Assembly (NCBI RefSeq): GCF_000444875.1
Contig: NC_021985.1
Location: forward strand, 6,034,170-6,098,169
Direction of reading: 5' to 3'
Source: Streptomyces collinus Tu 365
GTDB lineage: Bacteria; Actinomycetota; Actinomycetes; Streptomycetales; Streptomycetaceae
Length of the DNA stretch: 64,000 bases
The notes beneath the pieces are model-generated. The model did no database searches. It was given only the letters and a program-made list of their open reading frames with translations, and was not told the DNA's origin. Shown here one piece after another: positions 36,539 through 45,448 of the stretch. A program made the position numbers and the translations under genes. The number at the start of each line of letters is the position of its first letter. Position 1 is the first letter of the stretch.

Positions 36539-37120
36539 GTGCCAAGGATTCGAGCGGCCTCCGTGGCCGAGCACCGGTCGATGCAGCGAGCCGCCCTGCT
36601 GGACGCGGCTCGGTCCCTGCTGTCCGAGGGCGGGACGGAGGCGCTGACCTTCCCCGCCCTGGCCGAGCGCACCGGACTGGCGCGCTCGTCCGTGTACGAG
36701 TACTTCCGCTCGCGCGCCGCCGTCGTCGAGGAGCTGTGCGAGGTCGACTTCCCGGTGTGGGCGGCCGAGGTCGCGGCGGCCATGGAGCGTGCGGCGACGG
36801 CCGAGGACAAGGTCGAGGCGTACGTACGGCAGCAGCTCACCCTGGTCGGCGACCGGCGGCACCGCGCCGTCGTGGCGATCTCGGCGAGCGAGCTGGACGC
36901 GGGGGCGCGCGAGAAGATCCGGGCGGCGCACGGGGAACTGGTCGCGATGGTCGTGGAGGCCCTCCGCGAGATGGGCCACGAGCAGCCCCGGCTCGCCGCG
37001 ATGCTCCTCCAGGGCGTCGTGGACGCGGCCGTCCGCCGCATCGAACTGCTCGCCCCGGAGGACCCCTCCACGGTGACGGACGCGGCGGTGAACATGGCCC
37101 TGCGCGGGGTCCGGGGCTGA
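36539..37120 (+). CDS. TetR-family transcriptional regulator
   Basis: A 193-residue regulator. The N-terminal helix-turn-helix spans about residues 10-55 (LLDAARSLLSEGGTEALTF, ERTGLARSSVYEYFRSR). The ligand domain is helical and short on identifying residues. The start at 36539 is chosen for the -10 spacing; 36530 (GTG) would add three residues. No neighbour suggests a target. It follows whiG by 40 bp on the same strand but seems to have its own promoter. Confidence 0.85.
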   Translation: MPRIRAASVAEHRSMQRAALLDAARSLLSEGGTEALTFPALAERTGLARSSVYEYFRSRAAVVEELCEVDFPVWAAEVAAAMERAATAEDKVEAYVRQQLTLVGDRRHRAVVAISASELDAGAREKIRAAHGELVAMVVEALREMGHEQPRLAAMLLQGVVDAAVRRIELLAPEDPSTVTDAAVNMALRGVRG

Positions 37121-37360
37121 CCCCACCGACCCCGCCCGGGCCGCTGACGCCACCTGCCCTGCCCGGGGCGCCGACGCTGACGCCATCTGCCCCGTCGGCT
37201 CCGGCGAGCTCCCGCCGCTGACGCCGTCGGCCTCTCCGGGCATCCGCCGCTGACACCACCGCCCCCGCCGGGCAGCCCGCCGTCGACCCCACCGAGGCCC
37301 CCGCCGCTGACGCCGTCGGCCCCGCCGCTGACACCACCGCCCCCCTCACCGGCCACCCCG
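37121..37360. repeat. Array of CCGCTGACRCC-containing imperfect repeats
   Basis: The 11-mer CCGCTGACGCC or CCGCTGACACC, or a one-base variant, occurs six times (37141, 37174, 37214, 37246, 37303 and 37324, approximately). It is embedded in Pro/Gly-codon-like GC-rich sequence. Two copies extend to a shared 20-mer. No gene uses it. This fills most of the 338-bp gap between the TetR gene and the convergent M23 gene. Confidence 0.65.
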
Positions 37361-37458
37361 CGGCCCCCCACCGGCCACCCTGCCCCGCATCCCCGCCACC
37401 CCGCCCCGCCGCCCGCTGCCTCGTTCACCTGCCCGTGCCCGGCCGCACGCGGCGGCCG

Positions 37459-38040
37459 TCACTCCGGCAGGGGCACGCCCAGGACCGGCAGCAGGCGGGA
37501 CGGGTCGTTGCGCAGCAGCCAGGGTGGGAGCAGGGACAGGGGGTTCAGGTAGGTCTCGCCGCGCAGCAGGCCCCAGTGGACGCAGGTCGTGGGGCAGTGC
37601 GGTGCCGGTGTCTCGACCGTGCCGACCACCTCGCCCGCCCGCACCTCGTCCCCCTTGCGCACCGACGCGCGTACCGGCTCGTAGGTGGTCCGGAGGTCCG
37701 TGCCCGTCAGCTCCACCGACACCACACCGCGCCCGGCCACCCGGCCCGCGAAGGACACCCGGCCGGCGGCGACCGCCCGTACCGGGGCACCGGGCGCCGC
37801 GCCCAGGTCGACACCCCGGTGCCCGGGCCCGTACACCGTCGCCGGCGGCTCCCAGCCACGCAGCAGCACCGGCCGCACCCCCACCGGCCAGGCGCGTCCG
37901 ATGGCCGGAACGCCGTCACCGGCCGGCGGCGCGGGTGCCGGCGCCGGCACGTCCGCCCGGGCCGGGGGAGCCGGCACGGACACCGCGCAGACCAGCGGCA
38001 GACCCGCCCACAGAGCCACGTATCGCATCACCCGTCGCAT
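37459..38040 (-). CDS. Secreted M23-family metallopeptidase
   Basis: A 193-residue protein with a signal peptide (MRRVMRYVALWAGLPLVCAV, cleavage near PPARA) and a peptidase M23 (LytM-like) domain. GHRGVDLGAAPG provides the HxxxD zinc ligands and HCPTTCVHWGLL the late His; the usual first His of HxH is Cys here, as in many actinobacterial members, so activity is uncertain. It probably acts on peptidoglycan. GGAGGG precedes the ATG at 38040, while the in-frame ATG at 38055 has none. It diverges from rpsB. Confidence 0.88.
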   Translation of the reverse strand: MRRVMRYVALWAGLPLVCAVSVPAPPARADVPAPAPAPPAGDGVPAIGRAWPVGVRPVLLRGWEPPATVYGPGHRGVDLGAAPGAPVRAVAAGRVSFAGRVAGRGVVSVELTGTDLRTTYEPVRASVRKGDEVRAGEVVGTVETPAPHCPTTCVHWGLLRGETYLNPLSLLPPWLLRNDPSRLLPVLGVPLPE

Positions 38041-38314
38041 ACGAGAACCCTCCACCGGGCGAACCGGTCATGGCCGGGATCTGTGGAGAACCCACCGCTT
38101 GTGGACAGCGGCGTCACCCGCCGCTCCGCCGGTCCCGTACACTTCTTCTGGCGATCCGGGTCACCGGGTCGACTTCGCACGCCCCGGTACGGCATCCGGA
38201 AACGGTTCGTACCAAGCGCCCCTCGGTCCCTAGCGGCACGGCGCATCGCGGGCGTCAGGCGCGGCCGCCGTCCGGCGGGCGCGGCACAACCGAGAAATTC
38301 AAGGAGATACGGCC

Positions 38315-39229
38315 ATGGCCGTCGTCACGATGCGGGAGCTGCTGGAGAGCGGCGTCCACTTCGGTCACCAGACCCGTCGCTGGAACCCGAAGATGAAGCG
38401 CTTCATCTTCACCGAGCGCAACGGCATCTACATCATCGACCTGCTCCAGTCGCTGTCGTACATCGACCGCGCCTACGAGTTCGTCAAGGAGACCGTCGCC
38501 CACGGCGGCACGGTCATGTTCGTCGGCACGAAGAAGCAGGCGCAGGAGGCCATCGCCGAGCAGGCCACCCGCGTCGGCATGCCCTACGTCAACCAGCGCT
38601 GGCTGGGCGGCATGCTCACCAACTTCTCCACCGTCTACAAGCGTCTGCAGCGCCTCAAGGAGCTCGAGCAGATCGACTTCGAGGACGTCGCCGCGTCGGG
38701 TCTGACCAAGAAGGAGCTTCTCGTGCTCTCGCGCGAGAAGGCCAAGCTGGAGAAGACCCTCGGTGGTATCCGCGAGATGCAGAAGGTGCCCAGCGCCGTC
38801 TGGATCGTGGACACCAAGAAGGAGCACATCGCGGTCGGTGAGGCCCGGAAGCTCAACATCCCGGTCGTCGCGATCCTCGACACCAACTGCGACCCCGACG
38901 AGGTCGACTACAAGATCCCGGGCAACGACGACGCGATCCGCTCCGTCACCCTGCTCACCCGCGTGATCGCCGACGCCGTCGCCGAGGGCCTCATCTCCCG
39001 CTCGCGCGTCGCCACCGGTGACAAGGGCGAGAAGGCCGCCGGCGAGCCGCTCGCCGAGTGGGAGCGCGACCTCCTCGAGGGCGAGAAGAAGGCCGACGAG
39101 GCTGCTCCGGCCGCCGAGGCCGCCCCCGCCGAGGCCGAGAAGCCGGCCGAGGCTCCCGCCGCCGAGGCCCCCGCCACCGAGGCCCCCGCCGCCGAGGCCG
39201 CCCCGGCCGCCGAGGGCGAGCAGGCCTGA
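38315..39229 (+). CDS. rpsB: 30S ribosomal protein uS2
   Basis: A 304-residue ribosomal protein. MRELLESGVHFGHQTRRWNP, RWLGGMLTNF and VDTKKEHIAVGEARKLNIPV are uS2 signatures. The C-terminal 60 residues are an Ala/Glu/Pro repeat extension typical of actinobacteria. AAGGAG precedes the ATG. It starts the translation/lipid cluster rpsB-tsf-pyrH-frr-cdsA. Confidence 0.97.
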   Translation: MAVVTMRELLESGVHFGHQTRRWNPKMKRFIFTERNGIYIIDLLQSLSYIDRAYEFVKETVAHGGTVMFVGTKKQAQEAIAEQATRVGMPYVNQRWLGGMLTNFSTVYKRLQRLKELEQIDFEDVAASGLTKKELLVLSREKAKLEKTLGGIREMQKVPSAVWIVDTKKEHIAVGEARKLNIPVVAILDTNCDPDEVDYKIPGNDDAIRSVTLLTRVIADAVAEGLISRSRVATGDKGEKAAGEPLAEWERDLLEGEKKADEAAPAAEAAPAEAEKPAEAPAAEAPATEAPAAEAAPAAEGEQA

Positions 39230-39396
39230 CGTCAGCGTTGACGGCGGGGGCGGCACCAGCAGCGCCCCCGGCGCGGTGAAGTCCGCCCCCGCCGTTCACC
39301 CGCAGGTCGGCACGCCGTCCGTTGTCCGCGATCACATGTGGACCGGAGCGTGCCGCTCTCCGATCTCCCAAGACTTCGAGAAAGACTCACAGACTC

Positions 39397-40233
39397 ATGG
39401 CGAACTACACCGCCGCCGACGTCAAGAAGCTCCGTGAGCTCACCGGCGCCGGCATGATGGACTGCAAGAAGGCGCTGGACGAGGCCGAGGGCAACGTCGA
39501 CAAGGCCGTCGAGGCGCTGCGCATCAAGGGCCAGAAGGGCGTCGCCAAGCGCGAGGGCCGCTCCGCCGAGAACGGCGCCGTGGTCTCCATCATCGCCGAC
39601 GACAACTCCTCCGGCGTCCTCGTCGAGCTGAAGTGCGAGACGGACTTCGTCGCCAAGGGTGACAAGTTCCAGGCCGTGGCCAAGGCCATCGCCGAGCACG
39701 TCGCCAAGACGAACCCGGCCGACCTGCAGGCCCTGCTCGCCTCCGAGATCGAGGCCGGCAAGACCGTCCAGGCGTTCGTGGACGAGGCCAACGCCAACCT
39801 CGGCGAGAAGATCGTCCTGGACCGCTTCGCGCAGTTCACCGACGGCTACGTCACCGCCTACATGCACCGCACCATGCCCGACCTGCCCCCGCAGATCGGT
39901 GTCTTGGTCGAGCTCGACAAGCCGAACGCCGAGATCGCCAAGGGCGTCGCCCAGCACATCGCGGCCTTCGCGCCGAAGTACCTCGCCAAGGACGACGTCC
40001 CGGCCGAGGTCGTCGAGTCCGAGCGCCGCATCGCCGAGGAGACCACCCGCGCCGAGGGCAAGCCCGAGGCCGCGATCGCCAAGATCGTCGAGGGTCGTCT
40101 CAACGGCTTCTTCAAGGACGCCACGCTGCTCGGCCAGCCGTACGCGCTCGACAACAAGAAGTCGGTCCAGAAGGTGCTGGACGAGGCCGGTGTCACCCTG
40201 AAGCGCTTCACGCGCATCAAGGTCGGCATCTGA
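39397..40233 (+). CDS. tsf: Elongation factor Ts
   Basis: The guanine nucleotide exchange factor for EF-Tu. It has 278 residues: MANYTAADVKKLRELTGAGM with the UBA-like N-terminus, MDCKKALDEAEGN, and CETDFVAKGDKF, the EF-Ts core. The ATG at 39397 fits the family; the longer frame from 39322 has no support. A long hairpin follows 104 bp after the stop. Confidence 0.97.
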   Translation: MANYTAADVKKLRELTGAGMMDCKKALDEAEGNVDKAVEALRIKGQKGVAKREGRSAENGAVVSIIADDNSSGVLVELKCETDFVAKGDKFQAVAKAIAEHVAKTNPADLQALLASEIEAGKTVQAFVDEANANLGEKIVLDRFAQFTDGYVTAYMHRTMPDLPPQIGVLVELDKPNAEIAKGVAQHIAAFAPKYLAKDDVPAEVVESERRIAEETTRAEGKPEAAIAKIVEGRLNGFFKDATLLGQPYALDNKKSVQKVLDEAGVTLKRFTRIKVGI

Positions 40234-40336
40234 GTCCGTACCGCGATCGACGCTCGACCCCTATAGGGTCGACAGCAGTCGTCCGGGCACACCGCCACAC
40301 CCAGGCATGTGGCGGACGGCAGCAGATCTGACGAGG

Positions 40337-40390
40337 AGGCCATTGCCGCGCATGGGAGCGAAAAGCGAACCCATCGGCAATGGCCTTCTT
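40337..40390 (+). terminator. Long hairpin between tsf and pyrH (terminator or attenuator)
   Basis: A perfect 12-bp stem (40337-40348 with 40375-40386) encloses a smaller stem of five pairs (40352-40356 with 40370-40374). It is followed by TCTTCG. It should end the rpsB-tsf transcript and lies just before the pyrH ribosome-binding site. Confidence 0.8.
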
Positions 40391-40424
40391 CGTATGTGCA
40401 ACACGTGAAAGAGGCGGGATCTCC

Positions 40425-41183
40425 ATGACCACCAAGGCCCAGAAGAGCGACGACGGCAAAGTACGCGGCCGGTTTCTGCTGAAGCTGTCCGGAGAGGCCT
40501 TCTCCGGAGGCGGGGGCCTGGGCGTGGACCCGGACGTGGTGCACAAGATCGCCCGTGAGATCGGGTCCGTCGTCCGCGACGGCGCCGAGATCGCGGTCGT
40601 CATCGGCGGCGGCAACTTCTTCCGCGGCGCCGAACTCCAGCAGCGCGGCATGGACCGGGCGCGCTCCGACTACATGGGCATGCTCGGCACCGTGATGAAC
40701 TGCCTCGCCCTCCAGGACTTCCTGGAGAAGGAGGGCATCGACAGCCGGGTGCAGACCGCCATCACCATGGGCCAGGTCGCCGAGCCGTACATCCCGCTGC
40801 GCGCCGTGCGCCACCTGGAGAAGGGCCGCGTGGTCATCTTCGGCGCCGGTATGGGCATGCCCTACTTCTCCACCGACACCACCGCCGCCCAGCGTGCCCT
40901 GGAGATCGACGCCGAGGCGCTGCTCATGGGCAAGAACGGTGTGGACGGGGTCTACGACTCCGACCCCAAGACCAACCCCGACGCCGTCAAGTTCGACGCC
41001 CTCGGCTACGGCGAGGTCATCACCCGCGAGCTCAAGGTCGCCGACGCCACCGCGATCACCCTCTGCCGGGACAACAAGCTGCCGATCCTCGTGTTCGAGC
41101 TCCTGGCGGAGGGCAATATCGCGCGGGCCGTCAAGGGTGAGAAGATCGGCACGCTGGTGGGTGACCCCGGCAGCCGGGACTGA
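40425..41183 (+). CDS. pyrH: UMP kinase
   Basis: An amino acid kinase-family enzyme that phosphorylates UMP to UDP. It has 252 residues: FLLKLSGEAFSG, VVIGGGNFFRG, DYMGMLGTVMN, GAGMGMPYFSTDTTAAQRALE, and the final EGNIARAVKGEKIGTLV. GGCGGGA precedes the ATG at 40425. The upstream extension to 40380 comes from the terminator hairpin. Confidence 0.96.
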   Translation: MTTKAQKSDDGKVRGRFLLKLSGEAFSGGGGLGVDPDVVHKIAREIGSVVRDGAEIAVVIGGGNFFRGAELQQRGMDRARSDYMGMLGTVMNCLALQDFLEKEGIDSRVQTAITMGQVAEPYIPLRAVRHLEKGRVVIFGAGMGMPYFSTDTTAAQRALEIDAEALLMGKNGVDGVYDSDPKTNPDAVKFDALGYGEVITRELKVADATAITLCRDNKLPILVFELLAEGNIARAVKGEKIGTLVGDPGSRD

Positions 41184-41366
41184 CCGGCACGCCCCGTCGC
41201 CCGGGGCACGCCACCTGTCCGGGGGACGGACGGGACGCACCCTGGCCGGGGGATGGACAATGTCCTGCCGGTCGGGAACCGTGCAGGAAGAAGACGCGAC
41301 GCAGCCGGCCGCCGCCCCTACGAGGAACCGCAGCCGGGCCTTACTCAAGACACGCAGGAGCAAGTG

Positions 41367-41924
41367 GTGATCGAAGAGACCCTCCTCGAGGCCGAGGAGA
41401 AGATGGAGAAGGCCGTCGTGGTCGCCAAGGAGGACTTCGCCGCGATCCGCACCGGCCGTGCGCACCCGGCGATGTTCAACAAGATCGTTGCCGACTACTA
41501 CGGCGCCCTGACGCCGATCAACCAGCTGGCCTCGTTCTCCGTGCCGGAGCCGCGGATGGCCGTCGTGACGCCGTTCGACAAGAGCGCGCTGCGCAACATC
41601 GAGCAGGCGATCCGCGACTCCGACCTGGGCGTCAACCCCAGCAACGACGGCAACATCATCCGTGTGGTGTTCCCCGAGCTGACCGAGGAGCGCCGCCGCG
41701 ACTACATCAAGGTCGCCAAGGGCAAGGCGGAGGACTCCCGGGTGTCGATCCGTTCCGTGCGCCGCAAGGCCAAGGACGCCATCGACAAGCTGATCAAGGA
41801 CGGCGAGGTCGGCGAGGACGAGGGCCGCCGCGCTGAGAAGGAGCTCGACGACACCACGGCGAAGTACGTCGCCCAGGTGGACGAGCTCCTGAAGCACAAG
41901 GAAGCGGAGCTGCTCGAAGTCTGA
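41367..41924 (+). CDS. frr: Ribosome recycling factor
   Basis: A 185-residue RRF that splits post-termination ribosomes with EF-G. MIEETLLEAEEKMEKAV, FAAIRTGRAHPAMFNKI, and VSIRSVRRKAKDAIDKL are family segments. GTG at 41367 is six bases past AGGAG; the longer open frame upstream is not coding. The stop overlaps the cdsA start (TGATG). Confidence 0.96.
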   Translation: MIEETLLEAEEKMEKAVVVAKEDFAAIRTGRAHPAMFNKIVADYYGALTPINQLASFSVPEPRMAVVTPFDKSALRNIEQAIRDSDLGVNPSNDGNIIRVVFPELTEERRRDYIKVAKGKAEDSRVSIRSVRRKAKDAIDKLIKDGEVGEDEGRRAEKELDDTTAKYVAQVDELLKHKEAELLEV

Positions 41925-43156
41925 TGAGCGACTCTTCCTGGGGGGCACCGCCGGCGGCGGGGCAGGCCGGGTACTGGGGGCCCACCGCGGGTGGGCCTGT
42001 CCAGGGGGCTGCCACGGCGGGTCCCGCGTACGATGCGCCTCAGGCGCAGCAGACTCGCCCCATGCCCATCGTGCCCGACGACCCCGCCCACGGCGGGGCC
42101 CAGGACGACGACCGGGGGGCCGCTCGGCTGAGCGGCCCCTTGTTCCGGGACGAGCCGCAGGGCTTCACCCACGGTCAGACCGGCCCGACGCACGACCCGG
42201 CGCCGTACTCCACGCAGAGTGCGACGCCGTACCCCGCACAGAGTGCGACGCCGTACCCCTCGCAGAGTCCGACGCACAGTCCGACGCAGAATCCGGAGCC
42301 CATGTCCCACGCCCCGCAGCCGGCCCCCGCGCCGCAGAAGAAGAGCGCGGGCCGTGACCTGAGCGCGGCCATAGGGGTCGGCGTGGGCCTCGGTGTGCTG
42401 ATCATCGCCTCCCTGTTCATCGTCAAGGCCGTGTTCGTCGGAGTCGTCGCGGTCGCCGTGGTGGTGGGTCTGTGGGAGCTGACCAGCAGGCTGCAGGAGC
42501 GCAAGGGGATCAAGGCGCCGCTGGTGCCGCTCGCGGTGGGCGGCGCGGCGATGGTGGTCGCCGGCTATGTGCGGGGTGCCGAGGGCGCGTGGGTGGCCAT
42601 GGCGCTGACGGCCCTCGCCGTGCTGGTCTGGCGCATGACCGAGCCTCCCGAGGGCTACCTCAGGGACGTCACGGCGGGCGTCTTCGCCGCGTTCTACGTG
42701 CCGTTCCTGGCCACCTTCGTCGCGATGATGCTCACCGCCGACGACGGGTCCTGGCGGGTCCTCACCTTCCTGCTGCTGACGGTCGTCAGCGACACGGGCG
42801 CGTACGCGGTCGGCTGGCGCTTCGGCAAGCACAAGCTCGCCCCGCGCATCAGCCCCGGCAAGACCCGCGAGGGCCTGCTCGGCGCGGTGCTGTTCGCCAT
42901 GGTCGCGGGCGCGCTGTGCATGCAGTTCCTGATCGACGGCGGCAGCTGGTGGCAGGGCCTGCTGCTGGGCCTCGCGGTCGCCGCCAGCGCCACGCTGGGC
43001 GACCTCGGCGAATCCATGATCAAGCGGGACCTGGGTATCAAGGACATGGGCAGCCTGCTTCCCGGGCACGGCGGCATCATGGACCGACTGGACTCCCTGC
43101 TGCCGACCGCTCCGGTGGTGTGGCTGCTGATGGTGGTGTTCGTCGGCTCGGCGTGA
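41924..43156 (+). CDS. cdsA: Phosphatidate cytidylyltransferase
   Basis: The enzyme that makes CDP-diacylglycerol for phospholipid synthesis. A 150-residue polar N-terminus rich in Gln/Pro/Ser, including two copies of QSATPYP, precedes about eight membrane segments. The CDP-alcohol signature SMIKRDLGIKDMGSLLPGHGGIMDRLDS is present in pieces (SMIKRDLGIKD and GSLLPGHGGIMDR). It is translationally coupled to frr. The long N-terminal extension is an actinobacterial feature without a known role. Confidence 0.95.
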   Translation: MSDSSWGAPPAAGQAGYWGPTAGGPVQGAATAGPAYDAPQAQQTRPMPIVPDDPAHGGAQDDDRGAARLSGPLFRDEPQGFTHGQTGPTHDPAPYSTQSATPYPAQSATPYPSQSPTHSPTQNPEPMSHAPQPAPAPQKKSAGRDLSAAIGVGVGLGVLIIASLFIVKAVFVGVVAVAVVVGLWELTSRLQERKGIKAPLVPLAVGGAAMVVAGYVRGAEGAWVAMALTALAVLVWRMTEPPEGYLRDVTAGVFAAFYVPFLATFVAMMLTADDGSWRVLTFLLLTVVSDTGAYAVGWRFGKHKLAPRISPGKTREGLLGAVLFAMVAGALCMQFLIDGGSWWQGLLLGLAVAASATLGDLGESMIKRDLGIKDMGSLLPGHGGIMDRLDSLLPTAPVVWLLMVVFVGSA

Positions 43157-43192
43157 CCGAACCGGTTCCCCGGCCGTAGGACTCACGGCTCC

Positions 43193-43226
43193 GCGGGCCT
43201 CGTCCTGAACACGGGACGGGGCCCGC
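43193..43226. terminator. Terminator hairpin between convergent cdsA and the SMI1-like gene
   Basis: A 13-bp stem with one G-T-type mismatch (43193-43205 with 43214-43226) and an 8-nt loop. Confidence 0.7.
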
Positions 43227-43284
43227 CGGCGTGTCCGGCCCCGGCGTGCCTGCAACGGCCCGAGGGGGAGTGGCCGACCGGCCG

Positions 43285-44223
43285 CTACTCGGATTCGGGC
43301 TCGGGCTTGGCCTTGGGCAAGGGCTCGGCTTGAGGCTCCGCCTCGGCTTTGAGCTCGGTCTCGGGCTCGGCCTTGGGCAAGGGCTCGGCTTGAGGCTCCG
43401 CCTCGGCTTTGAGCTCGGTCTCGGGCTCGGCCTCGGGCTCGTCCTCGCCCGCGTCCCAGTCGGCCAGCGGCGCACCCCGCACGGTGGTGATCTCCAGCAC
43501 CGTGCACCCCATGAGCCGTACGGCGGCGAAGAGCCGGTCACGGGCCGCGGCCCGGTCTCCGGGCGGGAAGGAGACGCGTATCTGGTGCGGGTGCGAGCGG
43601 TCGTAGGTGAGCTGCCAGTCCGTGTCGGCGGTCGCGAAGTGGTCCTGTCCGTGGGCGCCGTCCCCGGACTCCCACGAGCCGCGGTCCAGGGTCGGCGCGA
43701 GCACGTCCCGCAGGATGCGCAGCCGCTCGCCGTACGGCCGGGAGCCCTCCGACAGCCGCAGGCACCGGTGCGCCCGGGGCCGGAACGCGTTGAACCAGGG
43801 CGCGAGGTCCGGCTCCATGTCCTCCAGGACGGCGGAGCGCAGGCGCCCGGTCACCCACTCCGCGACGAAGCGGGACGTGGTCAGGGCGTGCTCCTCGCGT
43901 CCGGTGCCCCGCCCGACGATCACGACCGGCCAGGCGTCGGGGTCACCCTCGGGGCGCCAGCAGAGCCGGTCGGCGTCCATGGTGCCGCCCCACACGACCA
44001 GCCCGTCGTACCACTCCAGACCGTTGTGCGGGTTCGTCCTGAACGGCGTGCGCAGGTAGAGGTAGTCGCAGAACTCGCCCCGGCCGTACGTCTCGGCCAG
44101 CAGCCGGTAGTCCGCGGGGAGCCGCACCCCGAGCCGTGCCTCGACCCCGGCCCAGTCACCGTGCCCGTCGACCGGATCGGCCGGCGGGGCCACGGTCCGG
44201 GTGAGCGCGTCCAGGCCGGTCAC
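43285..44223 (-). CDS. SMI1/KNR4-like protein with duplicated Glu/Pro tail
   Basis: A 312-residue protein. The N-terminal part (WAGVEARLGVRLPADYRLLAETYGRG) is the SMI1/KNR4 (SUKH) fold, found both in immunity proteins of toxin systems and in housekeeping scaffolds. The C-terminus is an acidic-Pro region that contains an exact duplication of a 20-residue unit (AEPETELKAEAEPQAEPLPK). No toxin gene is adjacent, so an immunity role is not supported. Its ATG overlaps the stop of the upstream zinc-ribbon gene (ATGA). Confidence 0.8.
   Translation of the reverse strand: MTGLDALTRTVAPPADPVDGHGDWAGVEARLGVRLPADYRLLAETYGRGEFCDYLYLRTPFRTNPHNGLEWYDGLVVWGGTMDADRLCWRPEGDPDAWPVVIVGRGTGREEHALTTSRFVAEWVTGRLRSAVLEDMEPDLAPWFNAFRPRAHRCLRLSEGSRPYGERLRILRDVLAPTLDRGSWESGDGAHGQDHFATADTDWQLTYDRSHPHQIRVSFPPGDRAAARDRLFAAVRLMGCTVLEITTVRGAPLADWDAGEDEPEAEPETELKAEAEPQAEPLPKAEPETELKAEAEPQAEPLPKAKPEPESE
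43313..43432. repeat. Two identical 60-bp tandem copies inside the SMI1-like gene
   Basis: 43313-43372 and 43373-43432 are identical base for base, implying a very recent in-frame duplication. Confidence 0.9.
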
Positions 44224-44549
44224 GGCAGCTCGGCCCGGGCCAGCGCGCGGGCGGCCGGCTCCCCGCTGCGGCGGGCGTGGGCCAGCCGTTCCTTCACCTC
44301 ACGCAGCGAGCGCGGCCGGAACCCCGGGCCGCCGCAGCAGGTCTTGTGGAAGCCCAGTCCCGCGTGGAGCAGCACCGTGAGCGTCCGCCAGGCCGCCCGG
44401 TCCCGCTTCGGCGGCGCCGCGAAGGCCGAGCCGGCGTACATCAGCGCACCGGCGCAGCGGGGGCAGACGCGCTCGCGCCACGGATCGTGCGGCTGCTTGT
44501 ACGACACCCGGCAGGACAGGCACACGTACGACGTCTTGGCGGCAGGCAT
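44220..44549 (-). CDS. Zinc-ribbon hypothetical protein
   Basis: A 109-residue protein with SYVCLSCRVSYKQP and RVCPRCAGALMYAGS, two CxxC pairs forming a probable zinc ribbon, then a conserved GFHKTCCGGPGFRPRSLRE with another Cys pair. Such proteins are found in many streptomycetes; some databases label them misleadingly as deoxyxylulose phosphate synthase. The function is unknown. Overlap with the SMI1-like gene suggests co-expression. Confidence 0.82.
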   Translation of the reverse strand: MPAAKTSYVCLSCRVSYKQPHDPWRERVCPRCAGALMYAGSAFAAPPKRDRAAWRTLTVLLHAGLGFHKTCCGGPGFRPRSLREVKERLAHARRSGEPAARALARAELP

Positions 44550-44620
44550 GGCCTCAGCGTAGGGAGCCGAGGGGTGCCGGCCAAGCGGTTTCGGGATGAC
44601 CCGGACGTCGGACCCGTCGC

Positions 44621-45280
44621 TCAGGGGGTGCCCGAGCTGCGGATGGCGGCGATGTCGAACTGGAGGCGCACCTTGTCGCTGACCATGGCCCCGCCCTGGG
44701 CCAGCCGGGCGTCGTAGGTCAGGCCCCAGTCGGAGCGGTTGATGGTCGTTGTGCCGTCGAATCCGACGCGCTCGTAGCCGAAGGGGTCGGTCACATGGCC
44801 GATGTACGTCAGTTCGAGGACGACGGGGCGGCTGGTCTCCCTGATGGTGAGGTCACCGGTCATGCGGTACACGTCGGGACCGGCGAGGTGCACGGCGGAG
44901 CTGGTGAACGTCATCCGGGGATACGCGGCGGCGTCGAGGAACTGGCGGCCGACCAGATGCGCGTCGCGCTGCTCGACACCGGTGTCGACGCTGGCGGTGT
45001 ACAGCACGAGGTCGGCCCGGGACCGGGCCGGATCGCTGCCGTCGAAGAAGAGACGGCTCTCGTACTCGGTGAAGGCACCCCGCACCGTCGTCACCATCGC
45101 GTGCCGCACGGAGAACCCGATCCTGCTGTGCGCCGGGTCGATCATCCACTCGCCGGTGAGGGAGGCGAGGCCGGGATCGGGCAGCACGGCGGTGCCACGG
45201 GAGGCCGGGGCGGCGGTCGCCACCGATGACACGGACGGCTCCGGGCGCCGGGGGTGAGAGTTGCGGCCGAAAAGGTTCAT
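44621..45280 (-). CDS. YceI-family lipocalin-like protein
   Basis: A 219-residue protein with a YceI domain: GEWMIDPAHSRIGFSVRHAMV, GAFTEYESRLFFDGSDP, QRDAHLVGRQFLDAAAYPRM, and the closing strands. YceI proteins bind isoprenoid-type lipids. There is no signal peptide; the first 40 residues are polar. It is a single gene. Confidence 0.9.
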   Translation of the reverse strand: MNLFGRNSHPRRPEPSVSSVATAAPASRGTAVLPDPGLASLTGEWMIDPAHSRIGFSVRHAMVTTVRGAFTEYESRLFFDGSDPARSRADLVLYTASVDTGVEQRDAHLVGRQFLDAAAYPRMTFTSSAVHLAGPDVYRMTGDLTIRETSRPVVLELTYIGHVTDPFGYERVGFDGTTTINRSDWGLTYDARLAQGGAMVSDKVRLQFDIAAIRSSGTP

Positions 45281-45448
45281 GGAGCACTTTGTTACGTCAG
45301 CCCAAGGCCCCCGGCAAGCCCCGACCAGGAAACCCTCCCGTTCACCGGCAGAACTTCACAAGAGGGCGGGGCGTCTCCTCGTCAGGGCTGGAGCCCGTTA
45401 CGGCCGGCCCCGGCGCGCCTGTGCCGCTGCCGCTGCCGCTGCCGCTGC

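Noticed and set aside
39322..39396. N-terminal extension of EF-Ts
   Set aside because: EF-Ts begins MANYTAADVKKL at 39397; the extension has no family support.
43285..44223. SMI1-like gene as immunity protein of a toxin locus
   Set aside because: No polymorphic toxin or secretion gene is adjacent, so only the fold is claimed.
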